Under the pieces are notes generated by a model that saw only the letters and a program-made list of their open reading frames with translations, was not told where the DNA came from and ran no database searches. A stretch of 49,611 bases of DNA from contig JAGVYI010000019.1 of assembly GCA_018303365.1 (NCBI GenBank), positions 1 to 49,611 of the forward strand, given 5' to 3'. Position numbers and translations under genes: made by a program. Each line of letters opens with the position of its first letter. Position 1 is the stretch's first letter. Below, piece by piece: positions 20,517 through 30,871 of the stretch. The stretch comes from Candidatus Woesearchaeota archaeon (lineage in GTDB: Archaea; Nanobdellota; Nanobdellia; SCGC-AAA011-G17; JACPNG01).

Positions 20517-22100
20517 GCATTATACTTGGAATACATGACTCAGCATTTGATTCTGGAGCAGCTGTATCTGTAGACGGAGAGATAAAAGCAGCAATCCATG
20601 AGGAAAGAACAAGCAGAATAAAGCACGAAGGCGGGTTTCCTAAAACATCAATCTCGGCAACGCTCAAGGCAGCAAACATAAGCCCTAAAGAAGTGGAAGT
20701 AATAGCTGTTGGAAATGTGCACGCAGAAGTACCATTGCAGCTCATGCAAGGATTTACCCAAATATCTCCACTACTCAACCCATTAAAATCAAGAAAAGAT
20801 TATTTGAAGATTTACTCCTACGAAAAATATATGGATTTCTATAGAAAGCATCTTTGGTTTAGTAAGATAAACTCAAAACTTTCGGGAAAGCTGCTCGAGA
20901 ATATGTTGAAAAAGGCAGGAATAAATGCAAGACTAGAAAGGGTAGATCACCACCTAAATCACGCAGCCTCGACATTCTATTCAAGCGGATTCAACAAATG
21001 TCTCATAATAACCGCCGATGCAAGAGGAGATGGCATCTCAACAACAGTAAATATTGGTACGATAAAAGATGGGATAAAAAGAATAGCAGCAACAAAGCAG
21101 GAAAACTCGATAGGACATTTCTACGGATGCATAACAGAATGTTTGGATTTCAAATACGGGGATGGAGAAGGAAAAACAGAAGCCCTTGCAGCATACGGAA
21201 AAGAATCTCCTATATATCAAAAACTTAAAAAATATATCAAGGTAAAAGACCTTAAAATAGAAGCGAATATGTATCCTTACCAAAATAAAAAATGTTGCTC
21301 TAGCAGGAGGCCTGTTTCTAAATGTTAAACTCAATCAGAGAATATTGCAAATCCCTGAAGTAAAGGACATTCATATTCACCCCGCAGCAGGGGATGGAGG
21401 GATTCCAACAGGAGCCGCACTAAACATAGCTGCAAGGCAAAAAAAAATAAAACCAAGAAGATGGAAGAGTGCATATCTTGGAAATGAATATAGAAACGAA
21501 CAAATAAAGCAAAGTCTGGAAAAGACAAAATACAAGTTTGAATACATTGAAGATATAGCGGGATACGTTGGAGAAGAAATACTGCCAAAAGGGCATATCA
21601 TTGGATGGTTCCAAGGAAGAATGGAATATGGACCACGAGCCTTAGGAAACAGAAGCATCCTGATAACTCCAAAAGATGAAAAATCCCCAGAAAAGTTAAG
21701 AGCAACAATAAAAAAAAGACCAGCATTCCAGCCATTTTGCCCAAGTATAGTAAAAGAATCTCAGAAAAAGTATGTAAAAAATCCAAAAAGAGTGGAAACA
21801 CCATTCATGATTCTTACCTTAGATGCAACAGAGAAAATGAAAGAGGAAGCTCCAGCAGTTGTATTCAAAGACATGAGTGTAAGAGTACAGACTGTAGAAA
21901 AGCAGGTAAATCCGTTATATCATAGGGTAATAAAGTCGTTTGGGAAAAAAACAGGGACACCGATACTTCTTAACACTTCATTCAACAGATCTGGCCAAGC
22001 AATAGTATACACCCCAGAACAGGCAATCTACGATATAAAGGCAGGACAGCTGGATTTTCTTATAATGGGGAACTATCTTGTTCATGGAAAAAGAAAATAA
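20513..22100 (+). pseudogene. NodU/CmcH-type carbamoyltransferase, broken into two frames (20513-21328 and 21345-22100)
   Basis: N-part GIHDSAFDSGAAVSVDGEIKAAIHEERTSRIKHEGGFP, HHLNHAASTF; C-part NVALAGGLFLNVKLNQRI...HPAAGDGGIPTGAAL, GRMEYGPRALGNRSI. Frame changes at about 21285-21300. Confidence 0.8.
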
Positions 22101-22956
22101 TCATTTCCTATCGGTGGATGTTGAAGATTGGTATCACTCAGAATACCTTAGACATTTCGCAAAAGAGAAGGTTCCAAGGATAGAAAAGACAATCCCGCTG
22201 CTGCTTGACATCCTAAGAAAACACAATACAACAATAACTTTTTTTACATTAGGAGACATAGCAGATAAGCACCCAGATGTAGTAAAAGAAATAAGTGCAA
22301 ATGGGCACGAAGTAGCCTCTCACTGCTATTCCCATACTCCACTATGGAACCTAAACAGAAAAACATTTGAAGAAGAACTAAGAAGAACTGAAAAAGCATT
22401 AAGAAAAGCAACAGGAAAGAAAGTTATTGGTTTTAGGGCTCCATATTATTCAATAGCAAAAGAGCAGTCCTGGGCAATAGAGATCCTAAGAAAAAGAAAT
22501 TACTGCTACGACTCAAGCATATTCCCTATGAAAACACCCCTCTATGGCGCCCCTGGAGCACCGCTAGAACCATATAAACCATCAAAAGATAATATCTACA
22601 TTCACAATGAAAAAGAGAAACTAAGAGAATACCCTATCTCTGTTTTAAGGATAGGAAAGATAAATATTCCCCTTGCAGGAGGGTTTTATCTTCGGGCCTT
22701 CCCATACATCCTAACAAAAAGTATGATAAAACTCCTGCAAAAACAAAAAAGATCAATAAATATGATTATCCACCCGTGGGAAATAGACCGCAACATACCA
22801 AGATTGGATGTACCGCTAAAAAATAGGTTAATAAGCTACTATGGTATAAGAAAGAACCTTCAAAAATTTGAAAATCTTATAAAAACCCTTAAATTTAAAT
22901 CATTTAAAGAGGATATAAAAGAAAATGGAATTTCAAAAGGCAATCAAAAAACATAA
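22078..22956 (+). CDS. Polysaccharide deacetylase (exosortase-associated-type, NodB fold)
   Basis: LSVDVEDWYHSEY; TITFFTLGDIADKHPDVVKEISANGHEVASHCYSH; GFRAPYYSI; MIIHPWEID. Confidence 0.9.
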   Translation: MFMEKENNHFLSVDVEDWYHSEYLRHFAKEKVPRIEKTIPLLLDILRKHNTTITFFTLGDIADKHPDVVKEISANGHEVASHCYSHTPLWNLNRKTFEEELRRTEKALRKATGKKVIGFRAPYYSIAKEQSWAIEILRKRNYCYDSSIFPMKTPLYGAPGAPLEPYKPSKDNIYIHNEKEKLREYPISVLRIGKINIPLAGGFYLRAFPYILTKSMIKLLQKQKRSINMIIHPWEIDRNIPRLDVPLKNRLISYYGIRKNLQKFENLIKTLKFKSFKEDIKENGISKGNQKT

Positions 22957-24415
22957 GACAAAGATCTTGTTAGGTATACTTCTTCTGGCCTTAGTATTAA
23001 GAATAAAATACAACGGAGTGAATGAAGCAGTCTGGTGGGATGAAGCAGAGTACCTTGCAGCAGCAAAAGGATGGGTTTTTGGCATACCTTACAATCTTGG
23101 CTCACAAAGGCAACCAATTCTCCCCATCCTGGTAAGCCTCTTCTATATGTTAGGAATAGTAAATTTGAATGTAATAAAATTCCTTGTAATAGCCCTCCCG
23201 TCAGTAGCAATAGTCTGGTTAACATATTTATTAGGAAAGGAACTCTACGATGAATCCATAGGACTTATAGGTGCATTCTTTATGAGTGTATTTTGGCTTC
23301 TGCTGTTCTGGACAGCCAGGTTCGCAACAGATGTACTTGGTGTAGCGTTAGGACTAGCGGCTTTCTACTTCTTTTGGAAAGGATATGTCAAAGAAAAAAA
23401 GAAAGGATATCTTACCCTTACAATAATATTCCTTACACTCGGAGCTCTGACGAGGATAGGCAACCTTATGTTTCTCACGGTCATAGCAGGATATTTGTTA
23501 CTGACAGACAAGCTAGCATTCCTTAAGAAAAAAGAGTTTTGGATAGGGTCTGTAATTGCAGCACTTATCATAGCACCATATATTATATGGTCAAGCATAG
23601 CACATGGAAGAGCCCTCGCATTCTTCAAAGGATATGTTGGGGGAGGAGCAGCAGAAGCAAAACTAGCAAAACCACTAGCATTTTTTGTTCTAGAATATTT
23701 TAAGCTATACCCAATGCAGTTCTTATTCGTGTTCTTCATTGGAGGAATGCTGACTATGGTTGGGGTTGTGTTGGCGTTTGATAAGATAATTACGAGAAAA
23801 GAAAAAAGGTTTGATGCAGACCTCTTTCTGATTTTAATGATGGCACTGCCAACAGCATACCTAGTATTCTACGAAAGAAACGGAGAACCGAGGTGGCTCA
23901 TGATAATGGCACCAGCGATATTTTTCATAGTGGGAAAAGCCCTGCTCTGGATAAAAAACCAGGCAGAAAAAAGAATACATTTCTACGGAAAAACATTGGG
24001 TGTGGTTGCTATCCTTATTGTCTTAGCAATAGGTGGATACGCACAAGTTAGAGAGGCTGGTCAAATAATTGAATCAAGAAAAACAAGTTTTGCACCAGTT
24101 AAAGAAGCAGCGTTATGGATGAAAAATAATACCAATCAAGACGAAGTGATAATAAACAGTGCTGTACCGCAAAATAGTTTCTATTCTGAAAGAAAAACTC
24201 TCGGTTATCCAAGAACAGAAGAGCAGTTTGAAGAACTCATAAAAGAAGAAAAGCCAAGGTATATGGTGCTCTCCATCTTTGAACGCTCAGCAGAGTATGC
24301 ATATTCATATCCGCAAAGAAATCAGGGGAAGTTAAAGCCAGTCAGAGTCTATAGCCAACCCCAAGATGAGCAACCAATACTAATCATATATGAGTTTAAA
24401 TATCAAGATTCTTAG
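22925..24415 (+). CDS. GT39-like polytopic glycosyltransferase
   Basis: NEAVWWDEAEYLAAAKGW motif in the first extracytosolic loop; about 10 TM helices. Confidence 0.8.
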   Translation: MEFQKAIKKHKTKILLGILLLALVLRIKYNGVNEAVWWDEAEYLAAAKGWVFGIPYNLGSQRQPILPILVSLFYMLGIVNLNVIKFLVIALPSVAIVWLTYLLGKELYDESIGLIGAFFMSVFWLLLFWTARFATDVLGVALGLAAFYFFWKGYVKEKKKGYLTLTIIFLTLGALTRIGNLMFLTVIAGYLLLTDKLAFLKKKEFWIGSVIAALIIAPYIIWSSIAHGRALAFFKGYVGGGAAEAKLAKPLAFFVLEYFKLYPMQFLFVFFIGGMLTMVGVVLAFDKIITRKEKRFDADLFLILMMALPTAYLVFYERNGEPRWLMIMAPAIFFIVGKALLWIKNQAEKRIHFYGKTLGVVAILIVLAIGGYAQVREAGQIIESRKTSFAPVKEAALWMKNNTNQDEVIINSAVPQNSFYSERKTLGYPRTEEQFEELIKEEKPRYMVLSIFERSAEYAYSYPQRNQGKLKPVRVYSQPQDEQPILIIYEFKYQDS

Positions 24416-25806
24416 AAAGAAAAAAGAGACTTAAGACCTTCTAAGCGGATTTTAACATCATCAACAGAGCGGATTTTAGTAACTTCACGTGCAATAAAGC
24501 TTGGACGCAGGTAGAAAGAACGCCATGCCTTTCTCTGAAGTGCTTTAAGTTCGGCCCCATTCATCCCGTTAGGAACATAAATTGGGTTCTCATCACCAAA
24601 CTGGTTAAGTCTCCCCCATTCATCCTCAACAGCATTAAATGTGCCATGCTCCTCACACATCTCCCGAAGGTCAGTGCCTGGATATGGAGTAGCGAGGTAA
24701 AATTGAGCATAATCAAGACCAAGAGATTTAGCAAAAGAAATAGTTTGCAATGCTTTTTCTTTCGTCTCTCCAGGAATGCCAAACATAAAAAACCCATCAA
24801 CTTGAATTCCAACTTGGCGGCACATTCTAACGCATGTCCGGACTTGGTCAAGAGTGATATCTTTATGAAGAATGTCTAAAAGATCTTGATTGCCGCTTTC
24901 AATGCCAATCATAAAGCGCCAGCAGCCTGCCCTCTTCATCCATTCAAGAGTTTCTAGTTTGATATTATCAGCACGACCGAGACAACTAAAAGTAATATCG
25001 ACCCCTTCACTAATAAGAAGCTGACAGATTTCTTTAACACGCTCTTGGCTAAGAGTAAACATATCATCACGTATGAAAATATCATTTATGCCATATTTAG
25101 ATACAAGTTCTTTTATCTCATCGACAACATATCTGGCACTATGCATCCTATACTGTTTTTGGAATTTACCAATAAGGCAGAAAGTACAACGATAAGGACA
25201 ACCGCGAGAAGTCATAATACTTGCACCAGGTAAACGCTTATGCTCTTTAGGACTCGGCCTATATTTAGAAAAATCAAAAAGATGGCGGGCAGGAAATGGA
25301 ATATCATCTAGCTTATAAACCAAAGGCCTGTCAGCATTTTCAATAACCTCAGACCCACTACGAAAAGCAATACCAAGGACCCCGTCAAGAGACCTTCCAG
25401 AAGCATAGCAATCAACAACTTCAAGAAAAGTAAATTCAGCTTCACCTTTTGTCACAGCATCAAACTGCGAAATATGATCAAGGATTTTAGATGGAGAAAT
25501 AAGACGTGCATGTGGACCACCAAAAACAAGAGGGAGATTTGGGTAGTGTCTTTTCAAAAATAAAGCAACTTCTTTGACTTGCTGTATGTTCACAGTAAGA
25601 CCAGTAAGACCGACAAGACCTGGTTTGAATGATGAAATGGTTCGCTCTAAGGTATGGTAAAAGTTCTGTTCAACCTGACCGTCAACAAAGTTCACAGTGT
25701 GCCCTGTTCGCTCAAGAACAGCACCAATATAACCAATACCAAGTGGAACGTCTGAATACTCTTTAAAACTACTTGAGTAAGGAGCACGCACTAGAAGAAT
25801 GTTCAT
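24412..25806 (-). CDS. B12-binding-domain radical SAM protein
   Basis: VFGGPHARLI; TSRGCPYRCTFCLIG; GIESGNQDLL; ATPYPGTDL. Confidence 0.9.
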   Translation of the reverse strand: MNILLVRAPYSSSFKEYSDVPLGIGYIGAVLERTGHTVNFVDGQVEQNFYHTLERTISSFKPGLVGLTGLTVNIQQVKEVALFLKRHYPNLPLVFGGPHARLISPSKILDHISQFDAVTKGEAEFTFLEVVDCYASGRSLDGVLGIAFRSGSEVIENADRPLVYKLDDIPFPARHLFDFSKYRPSPKEHKRLPGASIMTSRGCPYRCTFCLIGKFQKQYRMHSARYVVDEIKELVSKYGINDIFIRDDMFTLSQERVKEICQLLISEGVDITFSCLGRADNIKLETLEWMKRAGCWRFMIGIESGNQDLLDILHKDITLDQVRTCVRMCRQVGIQVDGFFMFGIPGETKEKALQTISFAKSLGLDYAQFYLATPYPGTDLREMCEEHGTFNAVEDEWGRLNQFGDENPIYVPNGMNGAELKALQRKAWRSFYLRPSFIAREVTKIRSVDDVKIRLEGLKSLFSF

Positions 25807-27359
25807 ATTGCCTTTTGCTGTGTAGGACCAGAGGACCAGGAAAAATCACGCAGATGACCAAACACGGCTTTAACCCCCTTAAGCGTGTATCTCACATCCT
25901 CAATAGAGCGTATTTTGGCAAGATGACGAACAATGTATTCTGGGTTTAGAAAGATATGGTAAATTTTGTTACAAAGGGCCATAACTTCATCAGGTGTCAT
26001 ATCTTGGGTCTTAAACACAGGTTCACGCATATCAAACCGCTCATAAGCAGTAGGGTCATCAAAAAGAAGCCACTTTTTATCAAGAGCCTCAGCATATAGA
26101 GGAGTCCCAGGATAAGGAATAACAACTGTTGATTGAAGAACATCTGCATAGCCCTTAACCATAAGACGTTTTGCAAGACGATAAGTCTTAAGAGCATCTG
26201 ATTTTGTTTCCCAAGGATACCCGACCATCATAGTAAGGTGAACAGTAAGACCGGCCTGTTTGGCAAGATGACAACTCTCTTCAATACCCAGAACATCAGT
26301 ACCTTTATCAAGTTTATCAATTGTCTTTTGAGAAGCAGATTCAAGACCGTACTTCAAAAGGCGAAACCCAGCTTTTTTCATTAACTTGTACTCTTCTGCA
26401 TTGACAGCACCGAAACGCATATTGCAAGAATACATAACTTTTTTATTGTAACCGCTTTCAATCATAAGTTTACAGAAACGCCTCAACCAAAGACCAACAG
26501 TTATTGTACCTGCATCATCAAAAATTTCTTTAACCCCACACTCATCAACAAGGTACTTTACCTCCTCTAAAACGTTTTCTGGACTACGGGCACGGTAAGT
26601 TCCCTTCGGATAAAGAGTATGGTCCCAAACACAAAAGGTACATTTACCCCACCAGCAGTCTCGACCACTCATAATATAAGCAAGGGGTCTGCCGATTAGA
26701 TTAAACTCCTTTTGATAAAGATCATTTCTGGTAAAAACCCTATCAATAATGGGGGCATCATCAAGTTTGCCCTTAAATGAATAACGACCATTCTCTACAA
26801 TCTTACCAGACTTACGATACCAAACACCCTTCGGTATTGGTTCATTCTTTCGTAAAGCCTCACAAAGTTCAAGAAAAGCAAAATCATAATAGCCTCCATT
26901 AATAAGGTAATCAACAGGGCAAGCATCCATCGTCTCTCGAGGAAAAGCACTGACATGATCTCCGCAAATTGCAATTAATAGGGATGGAAAACGTTTCTTC
27001 AAATCAGAAATAAACTGCCAGTGTTTCTTTATAACGGGTGTCTTGGTCTCAAAGAGAAAAAGGTCAAGTTTTTCACTTTCAAGAAAGCGGTAAAATTCAT
27101 CAGATCCAACCCCTTCTGCAATGGCATCTTTCCAAAATATTTTATAATTCTTATCCTTAAGCATGGTGGCAGCCGTGGCAAGAGCAACAGGGAAGAGGAA
27201 TGTAGGATTATTAAAATACTGAAACTGGCGGTTTTGAGAAAGAAGAGGGGTGCCTTTAGAATCCTCAGTAGGTGGATAGCCAACAAGAATCTTCATAGGA
27301 AAATGCTGATAAACAGATATATAAATATTTGTATAGGGGAGAAAGTATGGCGAGGTCAA
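25803..27359 (-). CDS. B12-binding-domain radical SAM protein with variant CWWGKCTFC motif (likely start at MKILVGYPP, about 27295)
   Basis: ICGDHVSAFPRE; SGRDCWWGKCTFCVWDHTLYPKGTYRARSPE; GLESASQKTID; IPYPGTPLY. Confidence 0.88.
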   Translation of the reverse strand: MTSPYFLPYTNIYISVYQHFPMKILVGYPPTEDSKGTPLLSQNRQFQYFNNPTFLFPVALATAATMLKDKNYKIFWKDAIAEGVGSDEFYRFLESEKLDLFLFETKTPVIKKHWQFISDLKKRFPSLLIAICGDHVSAFPRETMDACPVDYLINGGYYDFAFLELCEALRKNEPIPKGVWYRKSGKIVENGRYSFKGKLDDAPIIDRVFTRNDLYQKEFNLIGRPLAYIMSGRDCWWGKCTFCVWDHTLYPKGTYRARSPENVLEEVKYLVDECGVKEIFDDAGTITVGLWLRRFCKLMIESGYNKKVMYSCNMRFGAVNAEEYKLMKKAGFRLLKYGLESASQKTIDKLDKGTDVLGIEESCHLAKQAGLTVHLTMMVGYPWETKSDALKTYRLAKRLMVKGYADVLQSTVVIPYPGTPLYAEALDKKWLLFDDPTAYERFDMREPVFKTQDMTPDEVMALCNKIYHIFLNPEYIVRHLAKIRSIEDVRYTLKGVKAVFGHLRDFSWSSGPTQQKAI

Positions 27360-27372
27360 TCAAGAAAAATAA

Positions 27373-27885
27373 ATGGAATATATAATAGCAAATATAGCCT
27401 ATGTAAGCATTATTTTCCTAGGATACGTTTTAGGAATTTGGATAGCACATTTTCTAAGAAAAAAAATAAGCCGATATGATAAATATCTAAGAGCATCTAT
27501 AGGCGTCATCTTTATATTGGTCATAGCAGCAGTCATAACAATAACAAAACTGGAAGTATTATGGTTCATTATTGGACTGTTAATCGGTTCAATAGTGGCA
27601 AAAAAAGCGGCAACTTATTTCTATCTTGGTGTAGCATATGCATTTGCAATAAACACAAATAAAGAAGTAATAGTAACAAGCCTCGTATTCTTAAGGGGAA
27701 TTGGTAGTGGTGCAAGAGAGGCAATAAAACAGAAATTCAAAAAGAAAGCACTAATAAGACTCATTGGAAAATACCTACTTCACTTTCTTGTAGGGTTTGC
27801 AGTCGTTATGATTGGAATAAATGAGTCAGTCTTAAGTGGGGTCATAGTTAGCGGGTTAATAGTGAAGATATTAAAAAATAGGTAA
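27373..27885 (+). CDS. Hypothetical membrane protein, 170 aa
   Basis: Four to five hydrophobic segments, complete ORF. Confidence 0.55.
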   Translation: MEYIIANIAYVSIIFLGYVLGIWIAHFLRKKISRYDKYLRASIGVIFILVIAAVITITKLEVLWFIIGLLIGSIVAKKAATYFYLGVAYAFAINTNKEVIVTSLVFLRGIGSGAREAIKQKFKKKALIRLIGKYLLHFLVGFAVVMIGINESVLSGVIVSGLIVKILKNR

Positions 27886-28836
27886 TTAATGCCGTCTTTC
27901 TTTTAAGATATCTCTTTTATCTGAAAGAAAGGGGAGATATAATGAAAAAAAGGTTACAAGAAATCCCAAACCGTAACTAAAGTGGATAAGAAAATAGAAG
28001 AAAGGGAGTAAAAAGAAAAGAATAATCTTCCTATGGATAGCCATCTCATAAAGAGAAGACAAGAAGCAAAGAAAAGCGTAAAGAAGCAAAACAGTAAGAC
28101 CTAAGGGAAATAAAAAAACAAGAAAAGGAATAGAAAATATATAAACAGCAAAAATTGGAGGTGCTAAAAATACAGGATTAAACCTTGTTCCAAGAATGTG
28201 CTCCTTAAGAAGACGGGCGCGACCATATAAATAGAATTGCCGAAAAAGTAATTTTGGTGTTGGCCTGCGTTTGTGATAAATTTTTATATCTGGAGAGTAA
28301 GCAAGACAAAATCCTTTCAATTTTGCGCGAGCGAGAAATTCTGGGTCCTCACCAGGGAAAATACGCTCATCAAAACCACCAATCTTTTCAAAAGATGTTT
28401 TCCGGACGAAAAGGTTTGCTGAAGTCATGTCAAATTCACTAGCATCAAGAGTCTCAGGGCATACCTTATAGCGATGACTCATTGTATATGAGGCAAAAAA
28501 TGAAGATATTGCATAGCCCCCTATGATCCCAAAAAAACCATCTTGTGGTGGTGTCAGCTGCGGCCCACCAACAAGGTCAACATCTGGATGAAGATTTAAA
28601 AAATTAGCTGCATTATCTAAAAAAGAAGTATCAACAAAAGCATCATCATCTAGAAATATGAGAATCTTTCCTCTAGCTTTTAAGGCCCCGCGATTCCGAT
28701 TCATGGAGGGATTTGTACCTTCTTCAACAATAATTTCATAATCGGATTTTGGAAATTGGCAATTGGAAATAGAATTTATAACCTCTGCATTCCTGCCCGG
28801 ACCAACAGGAATAATAATAGAGAATAACGGTTTCAT
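27886..28836 (-). CDS. GT2 family glycosyltransferase with C-terminal TM segments
   Basis: FSIIIPVGPGRNAEVI; ILIFLDDDAFVDTSFLDNA; GGFDERIFPGEDPEFLARAKLKG. Confidence 0.9.
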   Translation of the reverse strand: MKPLFSIIIPVGPGRNAEVINSISNCQFPKSDYEIIVEEGTNPSMNRNRGALKARGKILIFLDDDAFVDTSFLDNAANFLNLHPDVDLVGGPQLTPPQDGFFGIIGGYAISSFFASYTMSHRYKVCPETLDASEFDMTSANLFVRKTSFEKIGGFDERIFPGEDPEFLARAKLKGFCLAYSPDIKIYHKRRPTPKLLFRQFYLYGRARLLKEHILGTRFNPVFLAPPIFAVYIFSIPFLVFLFPLGLTVLLLYAFLCFLSSLYEMAIHRKIILFFLLPFFYFLIHFSYGLGFLVTFFSLYLPFLSDKRDILKERRH

Positions 28837-29612
28837 GTAAGCCTCCTGTGAAGTTTAAGGCTATCGGGGAGTTTATCATAAATGTATATGAGGAATTTTA
28901 AAGGAGAGTATAGAAGACGTAAGCGGATTGTAGAGAAGAACATCTCAAGACTAACACGCCTCAGCCGAAGTTTTGATTGACCAATATCCTCCCAGGTTGT
29001 AGGAACCTCCTTAATGCTAAAACCATTCCGGAGAAGTAAGTAGAGAAGGTTAATATCAAACCCCCAACGACTGATTCCAAGTTCAGGCAGAACGCGTAAG
29101 ATAGCTGCACGACGAAAAACCTTACACCCGCACTGGGTATCACGAATCTTAATCGGAAAAAGAGAACGAACAAAGGTATTAAAAACGCGACTTGCTAAAC
29201 GCCGAGAGAAATCTTGTCTCTTTTTTATAATTGCCCCGGAGACCAATCTTGAAGCAACAACACCATCATAATCTTTCAGGAAGGGAATAAGAGTATCAAA
29301 AGCCTGAGGAAGGGAAGCAAGGTCTGCATCTACAAAACCTAAATAGTTTCCTTTAGCAATGCGAAACCCTTCAACAATTGCCCCACCCTTTCCTATTGGA
29401 TCTGGAATATCCAAATAGCATATTTGAGGGAACTTTTTGATACATTCTTGCACAACACGGAGGGTATTATCATTACAGTTATTAAGAACAACAATTATTT
29501 CAAAAGAGGTGTTAAAGCGTTTGGAGAAATAAGAACCGTAGCCAAGAAGGGTGTCCCTAATACGCCTTTCTTCGTTTCGTGCAGGAATTATTATTGAAAG
29601 GTGTTTGGTCAT
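28833..29612 (-). CDS. GT2 family, dolichyl-phosphate sugar synthase-like
   Basis: LSIIIPARNEERRIRDTL; GKGGAIVEGFRIAKGNYLGFVDADLA; DTQCGCKVFRR. Confidence 0.9.
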   Translation of the reverse strand: MTKHLSIIIPARNEERRIRDTLLGYGSYFSKRFNTSFEIIVVLNNCNDNTLRVVQECIKKFPQICYLDIPDPIGKGGAIVEGFRIAKGNYLGFVDADLASLPQAFDTLIPFLKDYDGVVASRLVSGAIIKKRQDFSRRLASRVFNTFVRSLFPIKIRDTQCGCKVFRRAAILRVLPELGISRWGFDINLLYLLLRNGFSIKEVPTTWEDIGQSKLRLRRVSLEMFFSTIRLRLLYSPLKFLIYIYDKLPDSLKLHRRLT

Positions 29613-30871
29613 TTTCTAATAAGTGTAATTATAAAAAGTACCAGGAACAAAAGGGCGGTAAAGCTAGTTAAAAGATAAACAATTTGCGATAGGCTTTGAT
29701 GGAATGAAACCAAGAGAACAACCTCGGCAAGATTAAATGGAATAAGAATCAAAAGAAAACGATACCTGTGCAGGGATATGCGATAGAAAGATAGAACATA
29801 GACAAGGGAAAAAAAGGTCATAAATAGACCGAAAAATCCAAGTATAGGGGTGATCCTCAAGAAAGCTTCACCGAAAAACAGGCGAACAACAAAAGAGGGG
29901 AAGAGAAAATAAAAAAAGGTAACACCAAATCCGAAAATACCAATAAGGATTAATGACCTAAACAAGATAGGGCGGGAAAGACGGGAACTATTCTGCAATG
30001 CTGATACTTTTGGGAACATAACAAGGCTGATGGAGATTGATCCGAAAAAGATAACCTTCCCTAATATAGCAAGTGCAGAGTAAAAACCAGCATCAACAGA
30101 ATCAAAGTAATGCTTAACAAGAAGAACATCAATGGTGTAAAAAGCAGTTAAACTAAAGAGCATTAAAAAAACAGGAAGAGAGTAGCGGTAAATGCTGCGT
30201 GTGGAAGTTGGAATCTTCTTGAGCTTAAAAAGGAACCGAAAAGCTGGGAATGAAACAAGGAATGGGAATATATAAGAAGCAGTGAAAGCAAAAAATGCGC
30301 CACTAACTCCAAGACCCGCTGATAGAAAAATGAGAACAAGGATAAGTTTAGAAACACCTTCAAGGACATAATTCACTCCAAGCGCCTTAAAATTTAGAAG
30401 ACCCTGTAGTGCACCGCGGGTTACAGGCAGAAAAAATGAAAAGAATACAACACTGGATAGTGCAAGAAAAGGAAGAAAAGAAGGAATCTTTAGAAAATCT
30501 TGTAAGAAAGGTATAATAATGAAAAAAAGAATTACAGTTATAGATGCGTATAGAAGCATTCGTAAAAATCCCCTTTTAAGTAAATAAGATATCTCTCCGA
30601 ATTTACCTTCTGAACGAAGGCCAGATACAAAATGGGAGAATGTAGTCTGGATGGTATTGAATGGAACTATAAGAAAGTATATCAAAGAAAACAAAGTGCC
30701 AAAAACCCCATAATCAGCAGGACCAAGTGATCGTCCTATAACAAAGTGATAAAGATAACTAAGAAAGTTTAAGGCAGTTATGGACGAGAAGAGAAGAAGA
30801 TTATCCTTAAGAAAAGAAACATCACCAATAAAATAATTGTAAACTCGTCTCAAAAACATCATATCACCCAA
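29609..30871 (-). CDS. Oligosaccharide flippase (Wzx/RfbX-like)
   Basis: About 12 TM segments; IGRSLGPADYGVFGTLFSLIYF N-terminal motif. Confidence 0.85.
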   Translation of the reverse strand: MGDMMFLRRVYNYFIGDVSFLKDNLLLFSSITALNFLSYLYHFVIGRSLGPADYGVFGTLFSLIYFLIVPFNTIQTTFSHFVSGLRSEGKFGEISYLLKRGFLRMLLYASITVILFFIIIPFLQDFLKIPSFLPFLALSSVVFFSFFLPVTRGALQGLLNFKALGVNYVLEGVSKLILVLIFLSAGLGVSGAFFAFTASYIFPFLVSFPAFRFLFKLKKIPTSTRSIYRYSLPVFLMLFSLTAFYTIDVLLVKHYFDSVDAGFYSALAILGKVIFFGSISISLVMFPKVSALQNSSRLSRPILFRSLILIGIFGFGVTFFYFLFPSFVVRLFFGEAFLRITPILGFFGLFMTFFSLVYVLSFYRISLHRYRFLLILIPFNLAEVVLLVSFHQSLSQIVYLLTSFTALLFLVLFIITLIRK

